Shown here in pieces: positions 1 to 5,531 of a stretch of DNA of 6,046 bases. Origin of the DNA: Streptomyces sp. NRRL WC-3549 (GTDB taxonomy: Bacteria > Actinomycetota > Actinomycetes > Streptomycetales > Streptomycetaceae); assembly GCF_000721935.1 (NCBI RefSeq), contig NZ_KL585395.1, positions 8,078-14,123 of the forward strand. The letters run 5' to 3'. A program made the translations under genes and the position numbers. The notes beneath the pieces are model-generated. The model was not told the DNA's origin, searched no databases, and saw only the letters and a list, made by a program, of their open reading frames with translations. Positions within the stretch are counted from its first letter, which is position 1. Each line of letters starts with the position of its first letter.

Positions 1-2500
1 CGATGGCGGCCAGCGCCGCTGCGGCCCAGGCGACCGGACCCGGCCTGCGCCCCTCCGCGCCCCGGCGGCCCAGACGCAGGAGCAGCATCACCAGGGCCTG
101 GGTCAGCAGGTTCTCCGTGAACCAGCCGGAGTGGAACGCCGCCTCGTCGTCCCCCGTACCCGGACCGTGCAGCGCCAGGGCCAGGACGGCGAAGGTGGCG
201 AGGTCGGCCACGGCGTTGAGCAGGCCGAACCCGGTGATGAACCGCAGCAGCTCGCGGGGGCGGAGCTCGGTCGGACGGCGCAGCGCGGACCGGTGCGGGC
301 GGTCGTGGACGAAGGCGAGCTGGGCGGCGTCGAAGCACAGGTTCTGCGCCAGCACCTGGACCGGGAGCATCGGCAGGAACGGCAGCAGCAGCCCCGCGGA
401 GAGCATCGCGATCACGTTGCCGAGGTTCGAGGAGAGGGTGACGCGCAGATAGGTGGCGATGTTGGCACCGGCGTGCCGGCCCGCGCCGATCGCGTGGGCG
501 ATCGCGGTGAGGTCCTTCTCGGCGAGCACCACGTCCGCGCACTCCCGGGCCACGTCGGCGGCGTCGCGCGGGGCGATGCCGACGTCGGCCGTGCGCAGGG
601 CGGGCAGGTCGTTGACGCCGTCGCCGAGGAACCCCACGGTGTGCCCGGCGGTCCGCAGCGCCCGGATGACCCGGGCCTTGTGCGCGGGGGTGCAGCGGGC
701 GAAGACCGTCGTACGGCGGGCCAGCTCGGCGAGTTCGGTGTCGGTGAGCCCGTCCACGCGGTCGGCGGTGAGCACGGCGTCGTCGGCGGCGAAGAGGCCG
801 AGGTCACGGCAGACGCGGGTCGCGGTGCCCGGGTGGTCGCCGGTGAGGATCTTGACGGTGACGCCCTGTCCGGTGAGGACGTCCAGCGCGTCGGCGGCCG
901 TGGGCGTGAGCGCGTCCCGGAGGGTCACCAGGCCGCGGAAGGTGAGCCCGCGTTCGTCGGCCGGGGTGGGCTCGCGGGTGCGTGCGGGGCGCTCCGCGGT
1001 GGCGACCGCGAGGACGCGTACGCCGCCCTCGGCCTGTGTGGCGGCGAGGTCGCGCAGCCGTACGCGCTCGTCCTCGTCGAGTACGCAGCGCTCCAGGACC
1101 GCCTCGACGTCACCCTTGACCGCCAGCGTGTGCCGGCCGAGGCGGCCGGGCGTACGGACGACGGCGGTGGCCAGCCGGCGGAGCGGGTCGAAGGGGACGG
1201 CCGCCGCCCCGTCGTATGCCAGGAGCGCGTCCTCGTCGGCCGCGTCCAGGATCGCCTCGTCCAGGGCGTCCGGTACCGGCAGGTCGGCGAGGTGCAGGGT
1301 CCACCAGGCGTTGACGGCGGCCCAGTGCAGGACGTCCGGGTCGTCCCGGCCGTCCACTCCCAGGGCGCGGTCGACGACGGGGCGGTCCTGGGTGAGGGTG
1401 CCGGTCTTGTCCAGGCACAGGACGTCGACGGCGCCCACGTCGTGCAGCGCCGGCAGCCGTTTGACGATCACCCCGTGCGTGCGGGCCAGCAGCGAGGCGC
1501 CGCGGGCCAGGCAGGTGGTGACCAGGACCGGCAGCATCTCCGGCGTCAGCCCGACCGCCACGGCGACGGCGAACGGCAGCGTCTCCAGGCCCCGGCCGCG
1601 CAGCGCCGCGTTGGCCATCAGCACCAGCGGCGGGGTGAGCAGCATGAACCGGATCAGCGTCCAGGAGATGCCGTGCACCGACCGGTCGAAGGCGCTCGCC
1701 TCCTTCGGGCCGCCGTCCGGGTCCCGGGCGTCGGCGAACCGGGTGCGCGCGCCGGTCGCGGTGACGACGGCCCTCGCGCTGCCGGCGGCGACGCTGCTGC
1801 CCTGGAAGCACAGCTGCGGCTGCTCGAACACGCCGCCCTGGGGCGTGCGCGGGGTGTCGTCGGCGTACTTGGTGACGGGCACCGACTCGCCCGTGAGCGG
1901 GGCCTGGTGCACCGTGAGCCCGCTCGCCCGCAGCAGCCGCAGGTCCGCCGGGACCAGTTCACCCGGGCCGAGGCGGACGACGTCCCCCGGTACCAGTTCT
2001 TCCACGGGCACCTCGCGGGCCGTGGGCGCCGCGTCCCCGTCCCGCCGGCGCAGCACCGTGGCGGTGGTGGCGACCAGCTCGCGCAGTCCGGCCGTGGACC
2101 GGTCGGCGCGGTGCTCCCCGGACGCGCGCAGCACGCAGCTCACCACGACCAGCAGGAGGATCACCGAGGCGGTTCCCCAGGCGAGGACGGCGGCCGACAT
2201 CAGCCCGAGGCACCCCAGGACCGCGGTGAACGGGTCGCGGAGGCTGCGTACGAACAACCGGGGCCAGGTCACCGGGCGCCGTGCCGGGAGCGTGTTCGGG
2301 CCCGACCGGGCCAGCCGCTCCTCCGCCTGTGCCTCCGTCAGTCCGCGCGGGCCGCTGTCCAGCCCGCGCAGCACCTCCAGCACGGTCGGTACGGCGGGCG
2401 CGGGCGCCACGGCCCCGTCCCGGCCGCGTGGCTGTGCGGGGACGGCCGCGCGTGCGGCCGTCCCCGCGTCCCGGCCCGAGGCCGCGCTGGTGTCAGCCAC
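1..2500 (-). CDS. mgtA: MgtA/MgtB-type P-type ATPase (cation-translocating), C-terminus cut by window edge
   Basis: This is an integral membrane cation pump of P-type ATPase class IIIB, the Mg2+-importing MgtA/MgtB group. The frame is open from GTG at 2500 to the left edge, giving 833 codons. Motifs in order: actuator-domain PLTGES (201-206), the TM4 motif TPEMLP (319-324), phosphorylation motif DKTGTLT (364-370, phosphorylated Asp364), nucleotide-binding KG (462-463), TGD (553-555) and hinge GDGVND (626-631). MgtA-like stretches include VGLTPEMLP, CLDKTGTLTQD, a QNL-C-FD-AQL segment near 719-728 and a late FHSGW-TENLLTQ segment near 789-801. Hydrophobic segments appear near 90-124, 282-328, 692-725, 752-777 and 795-810, as expected for a ten-helix pump. 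MgtA proteins are about 900 residues, so roughly the last 60-80 are missing. The first 40 residues are Ala/Pro-rich and unlike a pump domain. The start overlaps the end of the arsR-type gene (GTGGCTGA), implying one operon. Family assignment is strong. Mg2+ as substrate is inferred from the family, and ArsR pairing leaves another divalent metal possible. Confidence 0.93.
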   Translation of the reverse strand, partial: MADTSAASGRDAGTAARAAVPAQPRGRDGAVAPAPAVPTVLEVLRGLDSGPRGLTEAQAEERLARSGPNTLPARRPVTWPRLFVRSLRDPFTAVLGCLGLMSAAVLAWGTASVILLLVVVSCVLRASGEHRADRSTAGLRELVATTATVLRRRDGDAAPTAREVPVEELVPGDVVRLGPGELVPADLRLLRASGLTVHQAPLTGESVPVTKYADDTPRTPQGGVFEQPQLCFQGSSVAAGSARAVVTATGARTRFADARDPDGGPKEASAFDRSVHGISWTLIRFMLLTPPLVLMANAALRGRGLETLPFAVAVAVGLTPEMLPVLVTTCLARGASLLARTHGVIVKRLPALHDVGAVDVLCLDKTGTLTQDRPVVDRALGVDGRDDPDVLHWAAVNAWWTLHLADLPVPDALDEAILDAADEDALLAYDGAAAVPFDPLRRLATAVVRTPGRLGRHTLAVKGDVEAVLERCVLDEDERVRLRDLAATQAEGGVRVLAVATAERPARTREPTPADERGLTFRGLVTLRDALTPTAADALDVLTGQGVTVKILTGDHPGTATRVCRDLGLFAADDAVLTADRVDGLTDTELAELARRTTVFARCTPAHKARVIRALRTAGHTVGFLGDGVNDLPALRTADVGIAPRDAADVARECADVVLAEKDLTAIAHAIGAGRHAGANIATYLRVTLSSNLGNVIAMLSAGLLLPFLPMLPVQVLAQNLCFDAAQLAFVHDRPHRSALRRPTELRPRELLRFITGFGLLNAVADLATFAVLALALHGPGTGDDEAAFHSGWFTENLLTQALVMLLLRLGRRGAEGRRPGPVAWAAAALAAI

Positions 2501-2855
2501 CGGTCCCGGGCAGCCGGCTGACCGGTGCGTGCGCCTGGTGGGAGCGCACGGTCAGCTGGCCGACCATCACCCGGACCACGGTGACGATGTCGGGGTCGTC
2601 GACGTAGTAGACCTGGCGGCGGCCCTCACGGCGGGAGCGTACGAGTCCGGCGAGCTTCAGTTTCGCCAGATGCTGGCTGACCGCGGGCAGCGCGCCGCCG
2701 ACGCGGTCGGCGAGGTGCGTGACGTCGCTCTCGCCCTGGGAGAGGGCCCACATGATGTGCAGCCGGGCCGACGAGGCGAGGAGTCCGAACGCGGCGGCCG
2801 CGTCCGCCAGGACCTCGGCGGAGGGGTCCCCGAAGCCTGCGACGTTCTCTGTCAA
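2493..2855 (-). CDS. ArsR/SmtB-family winged-helix repressor
   Basis: This is a 120-residue dimeric DNA-binding repressor of the ArsR/SmtB type, which usually releases DNA when it binds a metal or other ligand. The core is typical: a helix with LLASSARLHIMWAL, then DVTHLADRVG, the recognition helix AVSQHLAKLKLAGLV, and a basic wing RREGRRQVYYV. I chose the TTG start at 2855 because GGGAG lies six bases upstream (2862-2866) and the protein then begins just before the family's usual N-terminus. ATG at 2879 (128 residues) is in frame but has a poor ribosome site. The frame stays open to 3071, but that extra stretch is Pro/Arg/Gly-rich and looks non-coding. The TTG-start protein has no cysteine, so the classical ELCVCDL site is absent. 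The C-terminal helix has DDPDIVTVVRVMV instead of a clear D-x-H-x10-H-x2-H/E site, with histidines only near the end (SHQAH). The effector is therefore unknown. It overlaps the pump gene by eight bases and is most likely its repressor. Confidence 0.92.
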   Translation of the reverse strand: MTENVAGFGDPSAEVLADAAAAFGLLASSARLHIMWALSQGESDVTHLADRVGGALPAVSQHLAKLKLAGLVRSRREGRRQVYYVDDPDIVTVVRVMVGQLTVRSHQAHAPVSRLPGTGG

Positions 2856-2861
2856 GGTCTT

Positions 2862-2866
2862 CTCCC
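2862..2866 (-). promoter_or_regulatory. Ribosome binding site that favours the TTG start of the ArsR-type gene
   Basis: GGGAG on the minus strand is six bases before TTG at 2855. The alternative ATG at 2879 is preceded only by GGCAGCTGTG, a weaker match to the anti-SD sequence. The site therefore supports the shorter 120-residue product. Confidence 0.6.
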
Positions 2867-2905
2867 GTCCCGCCCGCATCACAGCTGCCGCACACGCGCC
2901 GATCC

Positions 2906-2911
2906 AGTGTA
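2906..2911 (-). promoter_or_regulatory. Possible -10 box for the arsR-mgtA operon
   Basis: TACACT on the minus strand matches four of six bases of TATAAT and would start transcription near 2899, about 44 bases before the preferred TTG start. No convincing -35 is visible 17-18 bases upstream, where the sequence is GC-rich (about CGAGGA). This is a weak prediction. The rest of the arsR-glsB intergenic region, apart from the sites listed near 3035-3073, shows no recognisable element; I see no M-box or other magnesium riboswitch in it. Confidence 0.25.
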
Positions 2912-3034
2912 GGCGCCCGGACGCGCCGTCCTCGCTGCCGGGACGGGGGGCCGGGCCCTCGTGAGCCCGCCCGCACGGACCGCCGGCCGTGGACCGGGAC
3001 ACCGCCGGGGCGCCCGGAGGCCGCCGAAAGAGCC

Positions 3035-3064
3035 TCGTCAGACAGACGGACATGCTCATAGGAT
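3035..3064 (+). promoter_or_regulatory. Candidate promoter for the GlsB-type gene
   Basis: TAGGAT at 3059-3064 is an excellent Streptomyces-type -10 box. TCGTCA at 3035-3040 matches TTGACA at four positions with an 18-base spacer. Transcription would begin near 3070-3072, about 68 bases before the GTG start of the membrane protein and inside the GATTGCGCAATC palindrome. A housekeeping-sigma promoter fits better than a SigB type, because no GGGTAY box is visible. Confidence 0.5.
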
Positions 3065-3073
3065 TGCGCAATC
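3062..3073. promoter_or_regulatory. Perfect 12-bp palindrome, candidate repressor operator
   Basis: GATTGCGCAATC is a perfect inverted repeat in a GC-rich intergenic region. It overlaps the last three bases of the TAGGAT box and the predicted start point of the plus-strand promoter, where a bound repressor would block transcription. It lies between the divergent arsR-type and glsB-type genes. The ArsR-family protein is the only local candidate binder for this intergenic region, but that link is inferred. A GTTGCATGATTGC stretch on the minus strand makes the surroundings partly repetitive. Confidence 0.45.
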
Positions 3074-3126
3074 ATGCAACTGGGTGGGGGCGTCGCCCAT
3101 CGGACGACCGTCCCGCACGACCGACT

Positions 3127-3131
3127 GGAGG
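3127..3131 (+). promoter_or_regulatory. Ribosome binding site that sets the GTG start of the GlsB-type gene
   Basis: GGAGG, eight bases before GTG at 3140, is the best Shine-Dalgarno match near this gene. It rules out the upstream in-frame ATG at 3074, which would add 22 residues with no family resemblance. Confidence 0.75.
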
Positions 3132-3139
3132 ACAACGAC

Positions 3140-3406
3140 GTGGGCATCATCGGCTGGATCGTGCTCGGCCTGCTCGCCGGAGCCATCGCCAAGATCCTGC
3201 TGCCGGGCCGTGACCCGGGCGGGCTGTTCGGCACCACCCTCATAGGGATCGCGGGAGCGTTCGTGGGTGGCTGGCTGTCGGCCCGCTTCCTCGACCGGCC
3301 GGTGGAGAACCAGTTCTTCGACCTCTACACCTGGGCCGCCGCGATCAGCGGCTCCCTCGTCCTGCTCATCGCGTACCGCCTGCTGTTCGGCAACTCACGC
3401 GACTGA
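3140..3406 (+). CDS. GlsB/YeaQ/YmgE-family small membrane stress protein
   Basis: This is an 88-residue inner-membrane protein of the transglycosylase-associated (GlsB/YeaQ/YmgE) family, whose members are often induced by general or envelope stress and whose biochemical function is not established. The family signature is clear: an N-terminal helix with GIIGWIVLGLLAGAIAK, the loop LLPGRDPGG, a second glycine-rich helix (about residues 29-50, GTTLIGIAGAFVGGWL), and a third helix (about 64-84, WAAAISGSLVLLIAYRLLF). Glycines at regular spacing in the first two helices suggest tight helix packing. The length is normal for the family. The start is GTG at 3140, because GGAGG lies eight bases upstream. 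The gene is divergent from the arsR-mgtA operon and convergent with the TerZ-like gene. A TAGGAT promoter with an overlapping palindrome lies upstream, suggesting repression at this promoter. Confidence 0.93.
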   Translation: MGIIGWIVLGLLAGAIAKILLPGRDPGGLFGTTLIGIAGAFVGGWLSARFLDRPVENQFFDLYTWAAAISGSLVLLIAYRLLFGNSRD

Positions 3407-3410
3407 CGGC

Positions 3411-3435
3411 GCGGGGCCGCCCGCGGCCGGCCCGC
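3411..3435. terminator. Possible bidirectional hairpin between convergent genes
   Basis: In the 71-base gap between the convergent glsB-type and TerZ-like genes, GGCCG (3415-3419) can pair with CGGCC (3424-3428) across a four-base loop, and GCGG (3411-3414) with CCGC (3432-3435) across a small bulge. No T-run follows on either strand. The gap is so GC-rich that chance pairing is likely, so confidence is low. Confidence 0.33.
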
Positions 3436-3477
3436 GATCCGCGGCGCGCCCGCCGGGGACCACGGGACGCCCTCAGG

Positions 3478-4062
3478 TCACAGGTGTGCGGAGATGGCCG
3501 GCAGCAGGTCCTGGAACGTCCGTCCGGCGGCGGGCTCACCGATGGCCTTCAGCTGCCAGCCACCGTCCGTGCGGTGGAGCTTGGCCATGATCTGGGCGGT
3601 GGAGGAGCCACCACCGCTCAGGGTGTAGCGCGCGAGCTCCCGGCCGGTGGTCTCGTCGACCAGACGGCAGAACGCGTTCTCCACCTCGGCGAAGGTCTGT
3701 CCGGTGAAGGAGTTGACCGTGAACACGATCTGGTCGACACGCCCGGGCACCCGGCCGAGGTCGACGAGGACGACCTCGTCGTCACCACCGGCGCCGTCAC
3801 CACCGGTGAGGTTGTCCCCCAGGTGCCGTACGGAACCGTCGTCGCTGGTCAGGTGCTGGAAGAAGACCACGTCGGCCAGCTGTCCGCCGGCGAACAGCAG
3901 GGCCGCGGCGTCCAGGTCGATCTCCCGGGTGCCCGCCAGCCTGGCGAAGAACCCCTTGCGCTGCACGGCCCGCCAGCCGAGCCCCATCCGTACGGCACTC
4001 AGCGTGCTGCCGTCGGACTTGCTCAGACTGACCTGCTGGCCCTTGGTCAGGTTGACCGACAT
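3478..4062 (-). CDS. TerD-domain protein, TerZ-like paralogue
   Basis: This 194-residue cytosolic protein belongs to the TerD domain family, calcium-binding beta-sandwich proteins linked to tellurite resistance and stress responses; the molecular job is not settled. It opens with MSVNLTKGQQVSLSK and has IDLDAAA (48-54), a Ca-site segment DDGSVRHLGDNLTGG (74-88) continuing to GGDDE (92-96), and the TerZ-like stretches FTVNSFTGQTF (114-124) and VENAFCRLVDE (127-137). Unlike its neighbour it has a basic insert before the first Asp pair (VQRKGFFARLAGTRE, about 33-47), FFQHL in place of FYNNL, one extra residue in the acidic loop, and a C-terminus ending in LLPAISAHL. ATG at 4062 is the family start. 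An in-frame extension to 4242 would overlap terD and is rejected. No good ribosome site precedes ATG (GAGAGCGAGACGACGACAT). It lies 112 bases downstream of terD on the same strand and is probably co-transcribed at least in part. Confidence 0.93.
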   Translation of the reverse strand: MSVNLTKGQQVSLSKSDGSTLSAVRMGLGWRAVQRKGFFARLAGTREIDLDAAALLFAGGQLADVVFFQHLTSDDGSVRHLGDNLTGGDGAGGDDEVVLVDLGRVPGRVDQIVFTVNSFTGQTFAEVENAFCRLVDETTGRELARYTLSGGGSSTAQIMAKLHRTDGGWQLKAIGEPAAGRTFQDLLPAISAHL

Positions 4063-4143
4063 ATGTCGTCGTCTCGCTCTCAGTCGCTGGATGTGCGGGG
4101 GCGGACGGTGCGGGGGACCCGGGCCACCGCCGCGCCCCACGCC

Positions 4144-4163
4144 CCGTCCGGCCGGCCGGACGG
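4144..4163. terminator. 20-bp perfect palindrome between terD and the TerZ-like gene
   Basis: The palindrome is built around GTCCGGCCGGCCGGAC (4146-4161), extended by CC and GG on either side, and begins 11 bases after the terD stop. In RNA it folds into an eight-base-pair stem with a four-base loop. It has no T-run, which is common for actinomycete terminators. It could end or attenuate terD transcripts, lowering expression of the TerZ-like gene, or stabilise the 3' end of the terD mRNA. A DNA-binding role is also possible. Confidence 0.5.
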
Positions 4164-4174
4164 CCCGCCGGTGC

Positions 4175-4750
4175 TCAGACGTTGACCCCGTAGTCGGAGG
4201 CGATGCCGGCCAGTCCGGAGGCGTAACCCTGGCCGACCGCACGGAACTTCCACTCGGCGCCGTTGCGGTACAGCTCGCCGAAGACCATCGCGGTCTCGGT
4301 CGAGGCGTCCTCGGACAGGTCGTAGCGGGCGATCTCGGTGCCGCCGGCCTGGTTCACCACGCGGATGAACGCGTTGCGCACCTGGCCGAAGCTCTGGCCC
4401 CGCTGCACGGCCTCGTGGATCGACACCGGAAAGACGATCTTGTCGACCTCGGCGGGCACGGCGGCCAGGTTCACCTTGAGGGACTCGTCGTCGCCCTCGC
4501 CCTCGCCGGTGAGGTTGTCGCCGGTGTGCTCGACCGAACCGTCGGGGCTGGTGAGGTTGTTGTAGAAGACGAAGTGCTGGTCGGAGACGACCTTGCCCGA
4601 CGTACCCAGCAGCAGGGCGGAGGCGTCGAGGTCGAAGTCGGCGCCCGTGGTGCTGCGCGCGTCCCAGCCCAGGCCGATCAGGACGGCGGACAGGCCGGGG
4701 GCCTCCTTGCTCAGCGAGACATTGCCGCCCTTGGACAGGGAAACACCCAT
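4175..4750 (-). CDS. terD: TerD, calcium-binding tellurium-resistance/stress protein
   Basis: This is a canonical 191-residue TerD protein, at the normal family length. These soluble beta-sandwich proteins bind Ca2+ and are associated with tellurite resistance, oxidative stress and development in Streptomyces; how they act is not settled. Family hallmarks in order: [15 protein letters not shown] at the N-terminus, [12 protein letters not shown] (37-48), [19 protein letters not shown] (62-80) followed by TGEGEGDDE (81-89), which supplies acidic calcium ligands, then [44 protein letters not shown] and [16 protein letters not shown] at 4750 is preceded by GGAGAG seven bases upstream (4758-4763). 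The gene is divergent from a blaI-type repressor gene, and a BlaI-like dyad lies about 60 bases before its start, so repression by that protein is likely (inferred). A TerZ-like paralogue follows on the same strand after a palindrome. Confidence 0.96.
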   Translation of the reverse strand: MGVSLSKGGNVSLSKEAPGLSAVLIGLGWDARSTTGADFDLDASALLLGTSGKVVSDQHFVFYNNLTSPDGSVEHTGDNLTGEGEGDDESLKVNLAAVPAEVDKIVFPVSIHEAVQRGQSFGQVRNAFIRVVNQAGGTEIARYDLSEDASTETAMVFGELYRNGAEWKFRAVGQGYASGLAGIASDYGVNV

Positions 4751-4802
4751 GGTTCATCTCTCCAGACACGCGGTCGGTTCGGAGCCCGAGGTCCGGGTCC
4801 CG

Positions 4803-4814
4803 CATTAAAATCTA
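4803..4814 (-). promoter_or_regulatory. Possible -10 region(s) of the terD promoter
   Basis: On the minus strand TAGATT (4814-4809) is immediately followed by TTTAAT (4808-4803), which matches TATAAT at five of six positions. Either could serve as the -10 box of terD, placing the start of transcription around 4796-4802, some 45-50 bases before ATG. No good -35 is visible. The TAGATT box overlaps the left arm of the CTACA-N4-TGTAG dyad. Confidence 0.4.
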
Positions 4815-4826
4815 CAACACTGTAGA
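4811..4826. promoter_or_regulatory. BlaI/MecI-type operator dyad between terD and blaI-type gene
   Basis: TCTACAACACTGTAGA is an inverted repeat with perfect six-base arms (TCTACA / TGTAGA) around a four-base spacer. BlaI/MecI repressors are known to bind dyads with TACA and TGTA half-sites, and actinobacterial BlaI sites have CTACA/TGTAG arms. The dyad is in an AT-rich island (4803-4831) in otherwise GC-dominated DNA, overlaps possible -10 boxes for terD (minus), and has a TAGAAA box for the plus strand at 4823-4828. One site could therefore control both divergent genes. Binding is inferred, not shown. Confidence 0.7.
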
Positions 4827-4949
4827 AATAACGGCGGTGGCCGCACACGGCGGGAACCCGGCGGGACCGCCCGGCCGCCCGCACCCGTACACCGGCCCGG
4901 CCCCGGCACGGCGACCGGCCGGGGGCCGGACGGCGAAAGGGGGCACCTC

Positions 4950-5333
4950 GTGACGGAGCGCGAGCCGCGCCCGGGACGAAGGGCGCGGGGCGCGCTGGAG
5001 ACGCTGGTGCTCGCGGCCCTGCACGACGCCCGGCGACCGGTGACCGCGGGCTGGGTGCGGGAACACCTGACCGACCGCCTCGCGTACACGACGGTGATGA
5101 CGGTGCTGGTCCGGCTGCTGGCGAAGAACGCCGTGACGCGCCACCGCGAGGGCCGCTCGTTCGTCTGGGTGCCCGCCTCGGACGAGGCCGGGCTCGCCGC
5201 GCTGAGGATGCGCCGGGTGCTGGACGGCGAACAGGACCGCGAAGCGGTTCTGGCGCGCTTCGTCACGGCGCTCCCGGCCCGCGACGAACAGGTGCTCCGC
5301 GCGCTGCTGGACTTGGACCGCGACGAGGACTGA
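4950..5333 (+). CDS. BlaI/MecI/CopY-family transcriptional repressor
   Basis: This is a 127-residue repressor of the BlaI/MecI/CopY (penicillinase repressor) family: an N-terminal winged helix binds TACA/TGTA dyads as a dimer and a C-terminal helical part dimerises. The DNA-binding part runs from about residue 12 (ARGALETLVLAALHDARRPVT... style helix 1) through the recognition region LAYTTVMTVLVRLLAKN (44-60) to the wing VTRHREGRSFVWVP (62-75). The C-terminal helices are at about 78-124. The length is normal. GTG at 4950 follows AAGGGGG (4937-4943) at a suitable spacing. It is divergent from terD with a matching dyad between them, so autorepression and terD repression are inferred. Such repressors are commonly inactivated by a neighbouring BlaR1/M56 metallopeptidase; none is seen here, because the next gene is a convergent flavin reductase. 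The inducing signal is therefore unknown. Confidence 0.93.
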   Translation: MTEREPRPGRRARGALETLVLAALHDARRPVTAGWVREHLTDRLAYTTVMTVLVRLLAKNAVTRHREGRSFVWVPASDEAGLAALRMRRVLDGEQDREAVLARFVTALPARDEQVLRALLDLDRDED

Positions 5334-5437
5334 GCCCCACGGCAGCCCGCCGCCCTCCGGCCCGGCCACCTCCGCCGGCCCGTGCCCGTACCGGCCGGCC
5401 CCGGCCGCCCGCACCCGACGTGACCGCACACGCACGC

Positions 5438-5469
5438 GGCCCCTTCCCGGTACGAGCCGGGAAGGGGCC
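5438..5469. terminator. Strong bidirectional hairpin terminator
   Basis: GGCCCCTTCCCGG (5438-5450) and CCGGGAAGGGGCC (5457-5469) form a perfect 13-bp stem with the six-base loop TACGAG. It sits between the convergent blaI-type gene (stop at 5333) and the flavin reductase gene (stop at 5532), 62 bases after the latter. There is no T-run on either strand, as is usual in high-GC actinomycetes. It is the clearest hairpin in the window. The 104 bases between it and the blaI-type stop hold only GC-rich sequence with no further element I can recognise. Confidence 0.82.
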
Positions 5470-5531
5470 ATGGGTCCGGACGGCGGCGGCGCGGCATCCT
5501 CGGCGCGCCGCCGGCTGTCGTGGCGCAGGTG

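Noticed and set aside
131..2912. Very long plus-strand open frames (about 800 codons) opposite the P-type ATPase
   Set aside because: Their translations are Arg/Gly/Pro/Ala-rich with no domain, while the minus strand encodes a full set of ATPase motifs. Long antisense frames are expected where third-position GC is very high.
2940..3000. Short inverted repeats (CGGGC...GCCCG and CACGG...CCGTG) in the arsR upstream region
   Set aside because: Arms of five bases in such GC-rich sequence are expected by chance.
2856..3071. N-terminal extension of the ArsR-type protein up to TTG at 3071 or ATG at 3059/3053
   Set aside because: The added residues are low-complexity and unlike the family, there is no ribosome site before these starts, and the extension would run through the palindrome region. 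GGGAG before TTG 2855 is better.
2856..3139. Magnesium riboswitch (M-box-like leader) upstream of the pump operon
   Set aside because: I could not see the conserved pattern of helices, and the region has only weak short repeats. A covariance-model search would decide it.
4063..4242. N-terminal extension of the TerZ-like protein to 4242
   Set aside because: It would overlap the end of terD by 68 bases and adds Pro/Arg/Gly-rich sequence. The TerD family begins at MSVNLTKG (4062).
3484..4825. Plus-strand open frames opposite the two ter genes, and minus-strand frames opposite the blaI-type gene (4805-5497)
   Set aside because: They are shadows of clear genes on the other strand; their translations are low-complexity with no recognisable motifs.
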